A DNA stretch of 64,000 nucleotides from Latrodectus hesperus (GCA_037975125.1 CM075853.1:95164043-95228042), one strand, 5' to 3'. Numbered from the stretch's first letter, positions 49,971-62,491 are shown. The notes: generated from the sequence alone by a model not told the origin. Made by a program: numbers and translations.

Positions 49971-51802
49971 ATTTGTTGATATTTTAACTTATAGTATTGT
50001 AGATCAAAGCAAAAAAAAAATTCAAAAGGAGATCTTTCTTATTGAGTGACATTTTAAACATATTTAAGCAAATATGGATACTAAAAATTCTAATGTAAAA
50101 TTAGAAGATATTTTAAAAAGATTAGGCTTCATTTAGAAACATGTTTTTATTGAATTATGGCTAAAATCTATATTAACCATTTTTGCCATCATGTGTCTAT
50201 ATTAATAATTTTTGCAATTAAAACTGTAAACACTTTTACAATGAGAGCTCATCATTCCACTAAACTGCATTTATTTTTGAATAAATCTGAAATACAGAAA
50301 TCAGTTTGTCTGCAATTTCAGCAGAATATGAAAAATAAATTTAAAAAATGTATCTACATAAATGTTATTTTTTTAATTACACATGAAACACTTTAATAAA
50401 ATCAGACATTAATTTAAAAATTTAATAAAATAGGCTTAAAAGTTTCATGAAATGTATAGGTTATATATATATAAATCTGTACATTTCATGCTGTATACAT
50501 ATAGATATGTATATATAAAGAAAATATCTATAGATAATTTTTCCTATCTTTTACATCGAGTATCTACTTTAATAAATAGCAGAGAACATTAAAAATCTTG
50601 AAACTAAAACTTGCTTTAATTAAAGTAAAATATTAACATTTTCAGTACACTTAAAAAATGTTTCAATTCCTTCACAGTTGTATTTTTATACAAAATATAA
50701 TCAAAAGAATACTATAAATGCTTAAATAAAAATACACAATATATTATAATTTGTCCACTTATAATAAAAACATTTATATTGATAAGTTTTCAATATTATG
50801 GAAAATGATATGATGTAAGAAAGTAACTCATGCAATTATAGGAAGAATACATTAAGAATTTTGATTTTGCTGTTAATTAAAAAATATCTAGCTGATTATA
50901 CAAAATCTAGATTTTTAACATCTTAAAAGAAATTACTTGTGTTATAACAGTGAGGAAACTACTGGATGTAAGACTGGTTTTATAAGAGATTTTAGAAACT
51001 ATTTTCAGATAATAGAAAATTAATTTGCTTATATGAAAATGATTAATAATTTGTCCCAAAAACACTAGTCAATTTTTACAAAGATATAAAAAAATATTTC
51101 AGTGAGTCCATTTGATTCATAATAATGTATGTATTACTAAATTAAGCAATATTTTTCTCCATTAAATTAAATTGAACAAAAAAGTTATGCCTTTATATTA
51201 AACTTAATTAAATAATAATATTCTGTTAACAAAATTGATAAAGCCAATAAGTTGTTCTTGATGTATTTAGTTTTTTCAATTATATTTGCATGGAACAATT
51301 ACTTCTTATAAAAAAAATTTTGATCAGAATAAGGGAAAATTTTTATTAGACTTGTCGACTTTTTAATATTTAATTATTCTAATAGACATGATTTATTAGC
51401 TTAAGAAAGAAACAAAAAAATCATAGAAATGACAATAATTTGCAAATAAAAGATTTTCATTGGTTTTCAAATCATAACTTTTTTCTAGAGAGTTCTTGTT
51501 AATGCTTTGATAAAAACTATTTTAAAGCCAAATATTTTTTTTATCAAATCATTGGAATAATGTGATTCACTATATTCATTTTTATTTTAATTTTCATTAA
51601 CTTGTTTAAAAGCTTTAAGATTCAAGTTATTTACATCATTTTAAATTCCTTAAAATGTATAGGAGTAGAACAGTGTTATTTAAAGTCATCTCATCAGAAA
51701 ATGCAGATTAATTACAATAATTTAAATCTTATTTATTAATTTTTAATAGAAGAAAATATTTTTGTTCACATAAGAATAGGCTTAGGCAAAAAAATAATAT
51801 TT

Positions 51803-51966
51803 TTTTTTTAAATTTCGTCTGATGATATATTTAATACAGCAGACAGCTCTACGTATCCTTTGCTTCTGAAATTCTTGTGATAATCAACAGAATTTACATT
51901 CCATAAATACGTCCACCCTTTATATTCTTCAATTAGAATTTCGATTTATTCTTTTGCCCAATTCAT
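51803..51966 (-). pseudogene. MADF-domain fragment of Harbinger accessory protein
   Basis: From an ATG at 51966 the minus strand reads MNWAKE, one in-frame stop, then IEILIEEYKGWTYLWNVNS, VDYHKNFRSKGYVELSAVL and NISSDEI before another stop. The LI..Y....LW....DY pattern is the MADF (Myb/SANT-like) helix region that binds transposon ends. Clearly broken. Confidence 0.55.
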
Positions 51967-52234
51967 TTTGTCAATGTCCCACAAAGGAAACAACTGTTTG
52001 ACGAAGAAAATTCTTCGGGTGAAAAATTCGATTTTCGTGTTCTTCGATGACGTCACTCTTCCATAAAGCTGATTGGCTGTGGACGAAAATCTCGGATGGA
52101 AAAGTAGAACATGTTTTTTTCTTTCCGAGATCGGAGCTCGACATCCGAGAACGTGTTTACACACTCCGATTTCGCGATGGCAACGGGTTCCGAGGAAGTT
52201 CGGACGAGAAACTCGGAACGTGTAAACAGGCCTT

Positions 52235-54502
52235 TACATTTCCTGTACTTAGTACGTACTGAGTACAGTTACTTTTAAAGTAACAAGTATTTTACCGATT
52301 ACATTTCGTACTTGTTACAATTTCTTTTGTACTGCCATCTATCGGATTAAAATATAATGACAAATTTTATAAATTTTATTAATAAATTGAATAAAAACTA
52401 AATTAATAATAAATAAATTAATAATTAATTAAAACTAAATAAGTAGATCAATAATATTTTATATAAAACCATAAAATTAATTAATATAATTAATGTTAAT
52501 TTAAATTATTATCATTTATAAATAAGCATTCCCTTAAATATTAATGAAAAGATCTATAAAAATAATTCTTATTATTTATGCAACATTTCAGTAATGGCAA
52601 GTTTTTGTTTTTTCTGTAATGCTTTAATTTCTAGTATGAGGCAAAGAAATATAAACTGTTTATCTACAAACTGATTTTTTTTTTTTTGTAAAAAAAAATC
52701 GTAAATTTCTAAATTTTCTTAAACGTAATTCATTCAATATAAAAATCATGACATTTTATTATTTACATTTATTTTCAGAATTTATATGTGTTATAAGTAA
52801 ATTTTCCAATTATTCAATCGTAATTTTCAAAGACTTCCAATGTTAATTAAAATATAAAATTAGATGAGATAATATAATTTCAATTTTTCAACCTAATCAG
52901 CTTAATTTTTTATTAGAATTTAGTAAGACTTTCCAATTATGTAAATGAATTTTTATAATTAACCTGTAAATATTTTGCAAAGAATTGTAAAGTGGGAAGT
53001 TGAATCAATTACAAAGAGGTTTTATTTTACATTAAACAAAGAGGTTTTACTTACAAAATTACAGCAATTAATCAGAAAAATCAACAAAAATTTAATTTCC
53101 TTTATTTTTATATAATTAAACATTAACGAGACAAACATAGTAAAATTTTTTTATGTACAATAGATAGTAATTTTTATTATGAAAGATGTTTACTTGTTTA
53201 TATTTTTATGTAGTAGATAAACCAGTTTTTTCTAAAATAAAAATTGCAATAACTCACATATCTTGTTTCAGTTTCCTGAAACTTAATCAATTTATGGTTA
53301 AATAAAGTAGCTTTACAATTAAAACTATAGTTTTCATTATTAATATATTAACATAATTAATATATTAATATTTAAGTAAACATAATTATTTTATATTAGA
53401 TATACTTGAATAAAATTTCAATAACTATCAAAAAATGTAAAATAGTTTTACCAATAATCTAAATGTTATAATGTATTAAGGTAAAATATTGAGAAACAAC
53501 GTTTAGTAAAAAATGGAGGAACAAAAATACATACATTTTATTTACATCAATCCATAATTTAAGAAATAAACATGACAGTAACACATGATGGTATAAATAA
53601 ATTTAAGGTAAAAATTAACTTAATAAAAGTTATTTTTTTCATTTCGAATTTTTAAACTAAAATGAATAAACTACCTTCTTTAGTTTTAAATCAACATTCT
53701 CATTATCTGAATAAAAATAAATCGTATGGTAAAAAATACAAAAGAACATATTTTATAAAAGTTTAAATTCTGTATATTTACAGTAAAATATAGTGAAACT
53801 AAAACATGGTTGAATAAAAAATAAACATATTAAATGGAATTATAATAAAAAATATGCATAGCAAAAATAACAATGGAAGTATGTAAGCAGATTTATATAA
53901 TTTAAATATTTTTTTGATTTAAGAAATCTGACCTTATTTAAGGTTCAAATAAATATGTTATATATGTTCATAAAATAAAATTTTTAAAAGAAATAATAAC
54001 AAAAATAAAAGTTAATAAAAATTGCTAAATACATAACAAGAATATCATGCTTTTCTTATATTTAAAAAAACGTCATATATTTGAAAAAGAACTACAATCA
54101 CTGAAACGAAATAAAAGTACATGCGTATTTTATTTCGCAATATAAATTCATATCTCCTTCTCCAACCCAAAGAAATCTTTCAGTTCTCAAGTATCCCTCT
54201 TATATTTACCCAGTTAAACCAACTGTCATTTCCCTTCTCCCACCCAGCCTCCCTACCATAAGAAGCTACCATAATCTCATAATTCATCTGTTTGCATCGA
54301 TATATCGATGATATTGTTACTTGTACTCGCTCTGTCTTTGGCTCTTCTGTACTTGTTACAGAAGAGCCAATGACAGAGCGCAATGTACACTTATTACTTT
54401 GTAACAAGCAAGTACAAAGTAACAAGCAAGTACAAAGTAACAAGCAAGTACAAAGTTACAAGCAAGTACTCATGTACTTGCTTGTTACTTTGTATGTCTC
54501 TA
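52235..54502 (-). mobile_element. hAT-like non-autonomous element, rearranged copy C (inverted)
   Basis: Minus-strand copy of the same family. Its right-end zone is at 52235-52400 (GTACTGAGTACAG, then CTGCCATCTATCGG), the interior at 52400-54120 includes the segment absent from copy A, and the palindrome is at 54295-54310. Both tips are lost. The element is shorter than B (about 2.3 kb) and more diverged, so it is older or more damaged. It is bounded on the left by the Harbinger tip and on the right by LINE 1. The subterminal array is reduced to four short 15-17-base units (54405-54470). Confidence 0.75.
54328..54380. repeat. 24-bp-arm hairpin inside copy C
   Basis: Arms 54328-54351 and 54357-54380 pair at 23 of 24 positions around CTTGT. 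In copies A and B the sequence (AGAAGAGCCAATGACAGAGC) occurs once, so here it is an inverted duplication. Confidence 0.85.
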
Positions 54503-54673
54503 TTACAAGTATTTAATGAACTCTCCCATAATAGAACCTTCATACAATTGATTTCATTGATTAAAAATATATTGCCAACGATTAATCAAACTGATAATGT
54601 TGGGGACATGTTTTTTGCAATAATTGAGGCCGTTAGGCCACTACTACCTACTCCAACACCCAATAATGAATAA
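54503..54673 (+). pseudogene. LINE 1: ORF1 C-terminal remnant
   Basis: Open frame coding LLQVFNELSHNRTFIQLISL and IKNILPTINQ, ending GAATAA. This corresponds to the C-terminal helix of Jockey-type ORF1 proteins (compare LFTLLREIREAFKGINI in LINE 2). It is 5'-truncated and joins copy C directly. ORF2 begins 8 bases before this stop. Confidence 0.55.
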
Positions 54674-56005
54674 TAACAAATTAGCATTAAGCATTTGTAC
54701 TTGGAATGCTAATGGCATTTACTCTAAGTTAGAGGAATTGAGGGAATTTATTGACTCCCATTCCCCGGATATACTGCTTATACAAGAAACTCACCTCCGC
54801 GACGTCCAAAATATTAGTGTAAAAAATTACTGTTTTTACAAAAATAGCAGAGTAAATACAAATGACCATTACACAAACTGTCAGCCGGGAGGTACAGGTA
54901 TATTAATTAAAAATACTATACCACATATTCAGGTCGACACACCCACGTTACGCACCACAGAGGTGACAATTATAGAAATAAAATTAAAAAATAATCCACC
55001 CACTTAAGTAATCTCAACTTATATTCCTCCGATGAAAAAATTAGCAAATAATCCTGATAGAAATGCATTCCCTGAAAATGATATCACAAAGCTCCTTAGT
55101 ATTGGTAGTAGTGTTATAATTGGAGGAGACTTTAATGCCTACCACAGTTCATGGAACTGCTGGAAAGCTAACCCCTTCGGTCTGGCACTAAAAAAGATAA
55201 TAGATAAAAATAATCTATATATTCGAGCACCTGAAGTTCCTACCAGAGTAAGTAACCACCCAAGGGCTATGGGTACAATACTTGACTTCATAATAACCAA
55301 AAACTTCCCATACCCTGCTACTACCACCACATTGCAGGAAATGACCAGCGATCATAACCCTGTTATATGCACATTTAATACTTTAATTAATGAAATTGAT
55401 ACTGAGTACAATCAAATCCCGAATTGGAAAAAATTTAATGATTTATTAAACAAAAAATTTGATTACAATCAGCCCCTAGACACCACCTACGAAATAGAAA
55501 ATGCTGCTATTAAAACATCCGAAATCATAAGGAACTGTTTCAATGAAACCTCCAAATCAACTAGCAAAAACAATAATATCTCCTTCCTTTCATCTGAATT
55601 AAAAAATAAAATTAAAATCAGAAACAGACTTAGGAAAACCTGGCAAGACTCAAAACTTAGCTCGGATAGGAAACAGTACAACAAGTATAATAATAAATTA
55701 AAAAGTGAAATAAGAGAATTTAAATCAAACCAATGGACGGAGCACATAACTAGCCTAACGGCAGATGATGGTTCATTGTGGAAAGCCATCAAATTCCAAA
55801 AGAATAAAACTCAAATCATTCCACCCCTGTGGGCCAGTAATAAAAATATTTACACTAATGAGGACAAAGCAAATAAAATTGGAGAAGTTTATCAATTGCA
55901 GTTCACACCCAATAATATTTCAAATGAAGGTGATAATGAAATACTTCTAAATGATAACATTAACACACCGGAAGCCAATACGGAACAAACACTCATTAAA
56001 CCATC
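54666..56005 (+). pseudogene. LINE 1: ORF2 endonuclease portion, 3' side cut off
   Basis: ATG at 54666 opens a Jockey-clade ORF2. An AP-like endonuclease is visible: SICTWNANGI, LLIQETHL, then (after one in-frame TAA at 55005-55007) IIGGDFNAYHSSW and MTSDHNPVI, with the usual N, E, D/N and SDH catalytic residues. The EN-RT linker continues to about TLIKPS. At about 56006 the sequence changes to the 5' UTR of LINE 2, so the RT domain is missing. The protein would nick target DNA. Divergent from LINEs 2 and 3. Confidence 0.8.
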
Positions 56006-56275
56006 GATTTCTGACTTTCTGGCTCGAGAAGCCGTACTGAACGGACGTACTCTTGCTAAGCTCTTCAACCTGAACTTCACTGAACTAGTACTCACTAGTA
56101 CAATCAACTGTTACGCCGGAACGCGCTCAACCCTGTCGGGCGCCAATACCGCACCACTGAAGACGCACTGCCTCCCCTAGAGGGGGAAAAAAACAAAACA
56201 ACTACAGCAGTTGTCACTGCTAACAATCCTTGCTTTTAAAAGCACTTGCTCTCCGGAAATTGACTGGAAAGGGAA

Positions 56276-57766
56276 ATGGAAACGACTAAGGACAACGGAA
56301 TTATCAAGCCAGCGAAACTACATGACATCATGCAGAAAGGTTACAAGGATGCCGACGAGCTCCAGATAAAAAGCCTGATGCAGATCAAGATGTCACTACT
56401 TGGAAGCAGACCGTGCACCTCGGCCACAAATCCTAAACAACGACTGATAGATCAGATAGAGGAAACGATAAGAATCTACAGAGAAACTATACAGACAACT
56501 AGTACAGGTAGCTATATCTCTGATGCTGTATTGGCATATCCCCCTACCCCTCCTAACTTAAATAATAACCAAGCTAATGTTGCTTGTAACTCCAAAGAAA
56601 AAACCGCTAAGAAAAGAAATAATGATGGTGAGGACACTTTCGTCTTTCCAAAAAAACTGCTAAGGCCATGACTGAAAATGTCATCCCAACCCCAATAGAA
56701 ACTAAAAACGCGTTCAAGAAGTTAACTCCAGAGGAGGAAAACCAAGAACAAATGGACGCGGATCAGCTGACAACCGAGCCAGCACCAAAAATTCCCCCAT
56801 CATTGTTAGATATGGTGAGAGCCATTGTCAATTTATGACTGGCCTAAAAAATGCTCTAAACAAAGAAATAGATGCTAGAACATCGGGTGAAAATTTAAAA
56901 CTTATCCCAAAAACGGAAAACGACCACAGAGAAATTACTAAATTTCTCGAATCAAACAAATATGAATATATTCTCCTCAGAGGGAAAAATGAAAAACCTA
57001 GAAAATTTGTCATTAGGGACCTCCCTTTGACAACAAAAAGTGAGGAGATCGCCGCAGATTTGGCCAGCAAAGGCTTTAAAATACATAAAGTAAACCGCAT
57101 GACCAGCCAAAGAAATGGCAAGCCACTCCCCCTCTTTCTAGTGCAAGTACTCAATAGCCCGGAAGTATCAGGCATCTTTAAAATAAAAAACATCTGCCAT
57201 ATTTCAAACCCCACAATAGAGCATTATCGAGGTGCAAAAAGCATTATACAATGCTATAATTGCCAACGCTTTCACCATACTAGCGAACTATGCCACATGA
57301 CCCCCCGCTGCGTTAAATGTGCCGAAACGCACAACACTAAGGAATGCACAAAAGACAAGAAACTAGAAACACCAATATGCTGCAATTGCGGTGGAAATCA
57401 CCCGGCCAGTTATAGGGGCTGCCTAAAGTTCCCCAAAATAAACCAAAAAAAATTATTAAAACAAATTTTGTGAATAATGAACGTTCATTTGCCAACGTTG
57501 TCGCTGGACGAGCTGAAAGCTCAACCACTGTGCCACCCCAAGCTCAAAACAAACCAGACAATATTCAAACAAACTCTCCAGAAGGAGAAAATATTGAACA
57601 AAGATCAGACTCAAGTGATCTATTTACGCTCCTACGCGAAATTAGGGAAGCATTTAAGGGAATTAATATCCCAGATGCAGTAAAAAGAATAAGAGCTACG
57701 CCAGATCGCATGGATAAGATGTTTCTTATCATGGATCTTTTAGATGAGGCCAGTAATAAGCAATAA
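56276..57766 (+). pseudogene. LINE 2 ORF1, nucleic-acid-binding Gag-like protein, three frameshifts
   Basis: Starts METTKDNGIIKPAKL. Compared with LINE 3, three one-base frame changes divide it: at the A7 run 56650-56656, near 56794-56803, and at the A8 run near 57446-57457. Joined blocks give a helical N-terminus (GSRPCTSATNPKQ), a PRE_C2HC-type region (EYILLRGKNEKPRKFVIRDL), and three zinc knuckles: CYNCQRFHHTSELC, CVKCAETHNTKEC and CCNCGGNHPASYRGC. A helical C-terminus ends in TAA at 57764-57766. It coats LINE RNA in the RNP. The stop overlaps the ORF2 start as TAATG. Confidence 0.85.
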
Positions 57767-60463
57767 TGTCAGACAACCAGCAAAAAATTAAAATTTGTTC
57801 TTGGAATTCCTGCGGAATTAGAAACAGAATGACTGAGTTCCGTGACTTTGTAAATGAGCACAACCCCGATATTATCCTAATTCAAGAGTCGTTCCTCACA
57901 AACCAAATAAATATTCGACTTACAGGTTACCTAACTTATAGAAATGATCGCCATGCAAATTCAACCCATAATGGAGGTGGGACAATTATTTTTATCAAGA
58001 GTAGTCTCCCTCACTACAGAAATATCACACAAAAATTAATAACGGTGGAAGCTACTTTGGTGACTGTCACCCTGCCCACTCTCCCCCACATCACTTTCTG
58101 CTCCACATATATTCGCCCTAAACCACAATATAGGTACATTAATATGGATCTAGAAACACTACTAGCTACAAACTACGACATATTAATTTGTGGAGACTTG
58201 AATGCCAAACATGCTGCATGGAATAACACCCATTCCAACAAAATAGGAAAAATAATCAAAACATTCGCTGATAAAGCCGAAATTACAATCCATGCACCTG
58301 ATACACCCACTCATTTTAGCGCTAATACCGCTTCAACAATTGATATTGCCCTCATCAGAGGAATTAATTATGATACAACAATTAAAGCCCTACCCGAACT
58401 CAGCTCTGATCATAACCCAGTCATGATCGAGTTCAACCTTAATATTCCTCTGCTAAAATCACCCACTATTCATAACACGGACTGGATTAAATACAAACAA
58501 ATATTAAAAAATAACCCATTCACCCCCATCAAAGTCAACACGGGAGACGAACTTGAAAATGAAACTATTTGCTTGGAGGCGGAGCTGATCAGAGCGCACC
58601 GCGAATCAGAGAGGATATTTTCTCCCAGTCCCACACTCCTTCCCCGGTACCTGAGAGAATTAAAAACTAAAAGAAATAGACTAAGAAAAATATCACAAAC
58701 TTATAGAAATGAACAAACTAAATCAGAATACAACAAAGCTAATAATGAATTCAGAGCCAAGATTAGCGAATACAACACCACACAATGGAGAGAAAAATTA
58801 AAATCATTAACTACCCACGACCACTCCATTTGGAAGGCCGTCGGTATGTTCAAGAGAAAAGTGCAACACTTTCCGCTCATTCAAGGCCAAAATCACATAG
58901 CCTACATAGATAAAGACAAAACTGAAGCAATTGCAGATGTTTTTGAAAAACAATTCATGACACACAATCTACATGATACACGAACTGAAAACCTGGTAAC
59001 GCACACAATAAACAGATTTCTCTCCAGACCCCATACACAAGAGATAGAACGCACCACCCCTCAGAGGTCCTGGCTATAATAAAAAAGCTCAAAGATAAAA
59101 AATCTCCTGGCATTGATGGCATAACCAACTTAATGATCAAAAAAGCCCCCCAAAAATCTTATTCAAAATTACTATGCTCATCAATGAAATTCTTAAAATT
59201 ACATACTTCCCCTGCCAATGGAAAACTGCTTCAATCATACCAATACTCAAACCTAAACAGGAAAATTATCTACCATCTAACTACAGACCAATAAGTCTGC
59301 TCCCTTCACTTAGCAAAATTGCTGAAGGTATTATTCTTAACAGAATGGATAAGTTCTTGAATGATAAGAATATTCTCATTCCTGAACAGCACGGGTTCAG
59401 AAAACACCATTCTACAACCCATCAACTGATGAGAGTTGGTGAAACTATCACCCATGGTTTCCAGTTGAAAAAAAGTACTGGAGCAGTTTCCTTAGATATA
59501 GCCAAGGCCTTTGACAAAGTTTGGATTGGCGGTCTAGTCTTTAAACTCATCACTATTGGTCTACCCGACCCACTTATCAGATTATTAATCTCATATCTTT
59601 TGGGACGGAAGTTCCAAGTTCGCATAGGTAAAACACACTCAACACTTAGGTCAATATTAGCAGGAGTACCCCAGGGCTCCAAATTAGGACCTCGTCTATT
59701 CCTTATCTATGTGAACGACATACCTAAATCACAGCACACTACACTGCATCTATTTGCAGACGACACACTCATCCTAGCACAATGCAGGAAATTATCAAAC
59801 ATACCCACAGCACTAAACACACACCTACAGCTACTTGAGCTCTGGTTCAAAAAATGGAAAATTTTAATAAATGAAAATAAAAGCATAGCCATACTATTCA
59901 CTAAAAAAAGAGCAATAACCTGCCAGAGAATCAAAATCAATGAAACAATACTCCCATGGTCTCCAACATGCAAATATCTAGGCATAACATTTGACAAAAA
60001 ATTAAATTGGAACACGCATCTCAAAAATATTACAAATAAATTTAAACAAACAACTGCAACACTATACCCCCTCCTAAAATACAACTCTGAGCTCTCAATC
60101 GAAAACAAAGTGCTCATTTACAAAGCATACCTCAGACCACTTCTGTCCTATGCCTGCCCCCTCTGGGGCTACACCCATGACAGTAAAATTAAAAAATTAG
60201 AAACCTTACAAAATAAAATTATCAGACAGGCAGCAAAAGCTCCCTGGTATTTCAGAAATAAAAAGATAAGAGAAGAACTAAATATACCAACAATCAGGGA
60301 ATATCTAGCCAAAATTATGCATAACATGTACAAAAATATTAACAAAACTGAGAACCCATTAATTATAAACTTGCCACAATATAATGGCCTTAGCACCCAT
60401 AATCGGCACCGTCCCCGCTCACTACTTCGTTACTGCCCTAAGTTTCCTCACCAGCCACCTTGA
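57766..60463 (+). pseudogene. LINE 2 ORF2, endonuclease/reverse transcriptase, two frameshifts
   Basis: ATG at 57766 shares its A with the ORF1 stop. Endonuclease: ICSWNSCGI, ILIQESFL, ILICGDLNAKHAAWN, LSSDHNPVMIEF. RT: KPKQENYLPSNYRPISLLP, SLDIAKAFDKVW (motif A), AGVPQGSKLGPRLF (B), HLFADDTLIL (C), CKYLGITFDKKLNW, then a C-terminus with LRPLLSYACPLWG and RHRPRSLLRYCPKFP. No RNase H is seen, as usual for the Jockey clade. Relative to LINE 3, one base is missing at about 59055-59062 and another at about 59146-59160; otherwise the frame is intact to 60463. It would perform target-primed reverse transcription. Confidence 0.88.
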
Positions 60464-60971
60464 TTTACACACATAAGCAATACGTCCATGATAATACTAA
60501 CACTTAACCTTTTTATCCTCCTACTAACAAATTAATAAATTGTATATAGTAACAAAAAAAATAATAAAAAAAAATAAATAAAAATAAAAAAAATAATAAT
60601 TAAAAAAAAAATAATAATAATAAAAAAAAAATTCTATATGTTGTACACTCATGTCCTAGTGTTTTTACATCTCACTGCTACCAGCAGTGGAGTTAAGGAC
60701 TTTTCTGTATCTTTATGTTTTTGTAAATATTGCTTAATGTTGTAAATATAGCTTAATGTCACTTATGTTTTTGTAAATACTGCTTATGTGTTATAACATA
60801 ATAAATTCCAAGACTAAAAATATAAATTTAATACTAATTTCTTAATTATCCTACTTAAAATAAAAATAAAAAAAAATATTTAAACTCTAATAAACCTTGC
60901 CTATTCAAAAGCTCTACTCGATATGCCAATCAGAACAAGATATAGCTCCCAAGTTTCATTCCAGACATCCA
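60464..60971 (+). other. LINE 2 3' UTR and LINE 3 leader
   Basis: A-rich 3' UTR with simple TAA-type runs, a T-rich motif repeated two to three times (TTTTGTAAATATTGCTTAATG and variants, 60718-60785), then A-rich tracts to about 60885. From about 60900 the composition becomes GC-richer and is probably LINE 3 5' UTR. No gene. Confidence 0.6.
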
Positions 60972-62491
60972 ATGAGGGTTGAGGTCCTAGGACCAGGCAC
61001 CTCAGAAAACTGCCAGCCGGCAATCACTTCTCATTAAACCATCAGAAGTTATTGATACAGCAACAGGAGTACACTCGGGAGAAGATAAAATGTCTAGAAA
61101 GGAGATTAATGGAACTCGAAGGAAGCAGGCCCTGCACCGACGAAGCACATCCCAAACAATGGTTACTGGATATATACAAAAAAGACATAGAATTCTACAA
61201 AGAAACTCTAAAGCCTACGAGTAGAGGTAATTATGGTCTTGATACTGTATTGGCTACCCCCTCTACTAGTAAGGAAACTAAAATAAGTACGGCTAATGTT
61301 GCCGGCAATACTAAGCAAAAAAGTTCTAATGAAAAAGTTAGCAAGAAAAGAGTAATTGAAGGTGAGGACACTTTTGTTTTCCCTAAAAAAACCGCGAAAG
61401 CTACGATTGCGAGTGTCGCTCAGACCCCCGTAGCTACATCAAATACTTTTTCTGGGCTCAACCCACAGGGGGAGACCCACGAGCAAATGGACGACCAGTC
61501 TGCCACTGAAACCGTGGAGAAAATACCCCCAATTATTGTCAGGTATGGAGAAAGCCATTACGCTTTCATGGAAAAACTGCAAACTGAATTAGGAAAAGAA
61601 ATTGTAGCCAGGAATTCTGGTGAAAACCTAAAACTCTTGCCAAAAAATCCTGACGAGCATCGTCAGATAACTAAATTCCTAGACTCTCATCAGTATGAAT
61701 ATATACTGTCGAGAGGGAAAAATGAAAAGCCTAAAAAATTTGTAGTTAGAAACCTCCCAATGTCAACAAAAATAGAGGAAATAAACAACGATTTGGCAAA
61801 ACTTGGATTTAGAATCCATAAAATTAGCAGGATGACGAGCCTGCGAACGGGCAAGCCCCTCCCCCTCTTTCTCGTCCAATTATATGACAGCATAGATGTC
61901 AAAAAAATATACAACCTAAATACTTTATGCCATATTTCTGGCGTCAAATTTGAGCATTATCGAGGCACTAATACCATCATACAGTGCTTTAATTGTCAGC
62001 GATTTCACCACTCGAGTGAAGTATGTCATATGGCCCCTCGATGCGTGAAATGCGCTGACAAACACAACACTCGAGATTGTCCAAAGGACAAAAAAGTAGA
62101 GCAACCGGTGTGTTGCAACTGTCAAGGACCCCACCCCGCCAGCTATCGAGGCTGTGAAAAATTTCCCAAACTAAACAAAACTCATCAAAAAATGAAAACA
62201 AACTTTGTCAGGCAAAATATTTCCTATGCGAATGTGGCAGCTGGTCGCAATGAAGCCAACGCTAGTGTGGCACAGCATACTTTAAGCCCCGCCCAAGAGC
62301 AGGAAACTCCAAGTAATTGAGTAAATTCAACTAAAACTGAAATGGGTGATTTATTTGCCCTGCTAAAAGAAATCAGGCAAGTTTTTGCCGGAATAAATAT
62401 CACAGAGGCCTTAAGGCGACTCAAAAACTGCGAAAGCAGGGAAGACAAAATGTTCCTGATAATGGAAATGTTTCAGGGAAATACAAAATAA
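60972..62491 (+). pseudogene. LINE 3 ORF1, one probable frameshift and one nonsense codon
   Basis: The main open frame reaches back to 60983 without an ATG; the first in-frame ATG is 61109. A better start may be the ATG at 60972 (MRVEVLGPGTSENCQPAITS), which would need a frameshift near 61035 to join QKLLIQQQEYTREKIKC. The body matches LINE 2 ORF1: GSRPCTDEAHPKQWL, EDTFVFPKK, EYILSRGKNEKPKKFVVRNL, and zinc knuckles CFNCQRFHHSSEVC, CVKCADKHNTRDC and CCNCQGPHPASYRGC. A TGA at 62318-62320 interrupts it. The same frame continues (GDLFALLKEIRQVFAGINIT) to TAA at 62489-62491. Confidence 0.8.

Larger units (their letters stand above)
49699..52232. mobile_element. Larger PIF/Harbinger relic
   Basis: The right tip AACGTGTAAACAGGCC ends at 52232. 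Inside, on the minus strand, is a MADF-domain fragment; near the left end, on the plus strand, a transposase N-terminus fragment. This matches the two-gene plan of PIF/Harbinger elements (a Myb/MADF-type DNA-binding protein plus a DDE transposase). The left tip is missing. The interior 49980-51800 holds no recognisable coding sequence, only a short hairpin at 50446-50490. Confidence 0.6.
56006..60890 (+). mobile_element. LINE 2: near full-length Jockey-clade retrotransposon
   Basis: 5' UTR (about 56006-56275, notably GC-richer), ORF1 (56276-57766), ORF2 (57766-60463) and an A-rich 3' UTR with TAA/AAT simple runs (60548-60635), in the canonical order. ORFs are interrupted only by single-base indels. 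The 3' limit is uncertain; A-rich tracts at 60860-60885 are my best estimate. It inserted into or next to LINE 1. Confidence 0.85.

Noticed and set aside
54180..54516. ORFs rich in LLLCTC or SNKQVQ repeats within hAT-like copies
   Set aside because: Translations of the GTAAC/GTAC tandem motifs in the subterminal array, not proteins.
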